NCBI RefSeq assembly: GCF_003605755.1
Contig: NZ_RAHJ01000018.1
Location: forward strand, 620,001 to 684,000
Direction of reading: 5' to 3'
Origin: Tsuneonella suprasediminis
GTDB lineage: Bacteria; Pseudomonadota; Alphaproteobacteria; Sphingomonadales; Sphingomonadaceae
DNA: 64,000 nucleotides
Shown: positions 62,380 through 64,000 of the stretch, piece after piece
Layout of the letters: the number at the start of each line of letters is the position of its first letter
Position numbering within the stretch: the stretch's first letter is position 1
Translations under genes and position numbers: made by a program
Notes under the pieces: model-generated
Seen by the model: only the letters and a program-made list of their open reading frames with translations
Database searches by the model: none
What the model was told of the DNA's origin: nothing

Positions 62380-64000
62380 TCAGAAGCGATACGTAAGCGA
62401 TGCGCTCGCGTTGCGGCCCGGCTGGGTGTAGGCATCGGTCACAGTTGAAGTGGACGCGAGGCCGCGCACATCGCTCCACCAGGCATATTTTTCGTCGAAG
62501 ATATTGAAGACACCCACGCGCAGGGTCAGCCCTTCCCACAGTCGGGCGTTCGCCGTGGCATCGAGTATGGTGAAAGCGCCGGGGCGATAGCATTCGGGCG
62601 TGCAGAGACCGGTGGTGCGATCCAGTTCCTTACGCGTGCTGTGCGTTGCAATGAGCTGTCCGCCAAAGCGTCCCTGCGGATCGCGGTAGCCAAGCCCGAC
62701 GACCAGCTTGAGCGGATCGATCGATGACAGCGGCGTACTTGCGCCATCGGGGCTTGTCACGTCGCCCGTCGCATAAGACAGGGACAGCCGCCCGTTAAGG
62801 CCATTGTCCGCACGCGCTTCAAAGCGGGCTTCGGCCCCTTTCACCTGCACGTGATCCAGATTGATGAACTGGTACACGGCGGGATCGCTGGGGGTGAAGC
62901 TGCCGCTGACAACTTCCTGACTGATGAAATCACGATAGCGTGACGTAAAGCCCGTGATATCCAGGCTGACATGGCTGCTGCTTAAGCGCACACCGCCTTC
63001 GAAGCTTTCGCTGCGTTCAGGGCCAAGGTCGGGGTTTGGCTGCGATGTGTAGCCATAGGCCAGATTTTCGAAGAACTGGTTGACCTGTGTCGGTTCTGGG
63101 GCCTTGAACCCGGTGGCGTAGTTGGCGAACAGCCGAACGCCATCGTCGATTTTCAGCACAGCACCCAATTTGGGCGACAGGCGCGAACCATCCTGCCCTT
63201 TCCCGACAAAACCTGGGAGCAATGCGTCGTCACGCGGTGACAGGTCATACCAGTCGAAACGAATGGCCGGATACAGCGTCAGTGGACCGACAGCGATCTC
63301 GTCGCCTGCGAACAGCCCGGCGCGGGTGAAGTCGGTGGTCGGGAAGGCGCGCGTCGGAAATACTTCGCCATAGGGAGGCTCTACCCCGTCGCGCACTCCG
63401 CGCTGCCGGGTCTTGCTGATATCGCCTCCGAAGACGAGCCGATGACTTGCCGGACCGGTGACGAAGTCGGAGCGTGCATCGGCGGCGAATCCATAGACCC
63501 GGTTTTCGAATGTGTTGAGTCGTTCACGATCGGCCGCTGGTGTTCGGTCTTCGTCGGTAAACTGGCGATCTTCGGCATCCTGCCAATATACCGCTGTCCG
63601 TGCAAAGTTGATCGCGCCTTCGCCTTCCCAGCTCCAGTCGAGGCCGACCCGGCGCCGCTTGCCGGTATCGACTGCCTGCAGCAGATCGACTGTGGAACTG
63701 AGGCCGACCAGACCATCGGTGAACAAGTGCGTGTCGAGGGATTCGGCGGTCAGGCGCAGCTTGTGGCCGTTGGCGGGATCAAAGACGATCCGGCCGAGCA
63801 CAGCATTGGAGCGCCCGTCTTGCGGGTTCGGTTCGGTACGGCTGCTGCCAGTACCGCCGACGGTGCCCTTGTTATCCAGTTCGTTGTAATCGCGCCGGGT
63901 ATAGGCGACCATGCCCGACCAGTCGCCGCTGCGCGCTGCGAGAATAGCGGTTTCGCTGAATTCGTTGTCTGCACTGGAATATGCGCCGCGAACCAATCCA
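62380..64000 (-). CDS. TonB-dependent heme/hemoglobin-type receptor, C-terminal part
   Basis: The last 540 residues of a receptor whose start is beyond the right edge. The barrel contains the segment FANYATGFKAPEPTQVNQFFENLAYGYTSQPNPDLGPERSESFEGG, with the F-x-A-P and N-P-x-L motifs typical of hemoglobin, heme and transferrin receptors, and ends ASLTYRF. The plug and signal peptide are not visible. It would take up heme or heme proteins at the outer membrane. It is the first visible gene of the unit with DUF6607 and the 156-residue protein. No Fur box can be checked because the promoter lies outside the window. Confidence 0.85.
   Translation of the reverse strand, partial: GLVRGAYSSADNEFSETAILAARSGDWSGMVAYTRRDYNELDNKGTVGGTGSSRTEPNPQDGRSNAVLGRIVFDPANGHKLRLTAESLDTHLFTDGLVGLSSTVDLLQAVDTGKRRRVGLDWSWEGEGAINFARTAVYWQDAEDRQFTDEDRTPAADRERLNTFENRVYGFAADARSDFVTGPASHRLVFGGDISKTRQRGVRDGVEPPYGEVFPTRAFPTTDFTRAGLFAGDEIAVGPLTLYPAIRFDWYDLSPRDDALLPGFVGKGQDGSRLSPKLGAVLKIDDGVRLFANYATGFKAPEPTQVNQFFENLAYGYTSQPNPDLGPERSESFEGGVRLSSSHVSLDITGFTSRYRDFISQEVVSGSFTPSDPAVYQFINLDHVQVKGAEARFEARADNGLNGRLSLSYATGDVTSPDGASTPLSSIDPLKLVVGLGYRDPQGRFGGQLIATHSTRKELDRTTGLCTPECYRPGAFTILDATANARLWEGLTLRVGVFNIFDEKYAWWSDVRGLASTSTVTDAYTQPGRNASASLTYRF

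Noticed and set aside
1-64000. CRISPR arrays, insertion sequences, prophage
   Set aside because: No regular repeat-spacer pattern, transposase, integrase or phage structural gene was seen.

Overview
The window is a high-GC chromosomal segment of an alphaproteobacterium, most likely a member of the Sphingomonadales close to the Erythrobacteraceae or Sphingomonadaceae. The reasons are the protein content (several TonB-dependent receptors, small exported proteins typical of sphingomonads, GatCAB, the nagZ-scpA-scpB-tatABC run), an alphaproteobacterial heat-shock type promoter in front of clpB, and overall codon and base use. This placement is inference from gene content; no 16S gene is present. 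Coding density is high and most genes sit in short operons with ATGA or GTGA overlaps. No CRISPR array, phage or insertion sequence was seen. LAYOUT. 1-8.3 kb: housekeeping genes (rluC-like start, crcB, rpsU, an FKBP prolyl isomerase, a DUF4153 membrane protein, gatC-gatA-small membrane ORF-gatB, an acyltransferase). 8.4-14.6 kb: a small cytoplasmic-type protein, a double-domain M16 zinc peptidase and clpB. 14.6-26.1 kb: an outer-membrane region with two long TonB-dependent receptors flanking two orphan exported proteins and a tightly coupled pair of TPR enzymes, a TPR-2OG/Fe(II) oxygenase and a TPR-sulfotransferase. 26.4-30.9 kb: thiolase, short-chain dehydrogenase and enoyl-CoA hydratase of acyl-CoA breakdown, a methylthioadenosine phosphorylase gene broken by an in-frame amber codon, and a MarR regulator. 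31.0-38.4 kb: a Tad/Flp pilus assembly cluster on the minus strand (cpaA, cpaB, cpaC, cpaD, cpaE, tadB, tadC) without the expected cpaF ATPase gene or pilin gene. 38.5-51.7 kb: metabolic and housekeeping genes (hydrolase, FAD amine oxidoreductase, YegP-like protein, rnhA, thrB, ispH, argS, SPOR protein, nagZ, scpA, scpB, tatABC, small lipoproteins). 51.9-52.0 kb: tRNA-Gly. 52.2-59.8 kb: a beta-glucan/cellulose use locus (TonB receptor, GH3, LacI regulator, GH6). 59.9-64 kb: an EamA exporter and the end of a heme-type TonB receptor operon with a DUF6607 protein and a conserved small protein. HOW IT FITS TOGETHER. Three of the four receptor genes are paired with enzymes or accessory proteins that suggest their substrates: glucan with GH3/GH6/LacI, heme with DUF6607, and an unknown, perhaps sulfated or hydroxylated, ligand with the TPR oxygenase/sulfotransferase pair. 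The best leads for new biology are that TPR enzyme pair between two receptors, the pair of 14-base operator copies 21 bp apart in front of GH3, the amber codon inside the methylthioadenosine phosphorylase gene, the cpaF gap in the pilus cluster, the unnamed 46-residue membrane protein translationally coupled between gatA and gatB, and the palindrome filling the spacer of the clpB heat-shock promoter.
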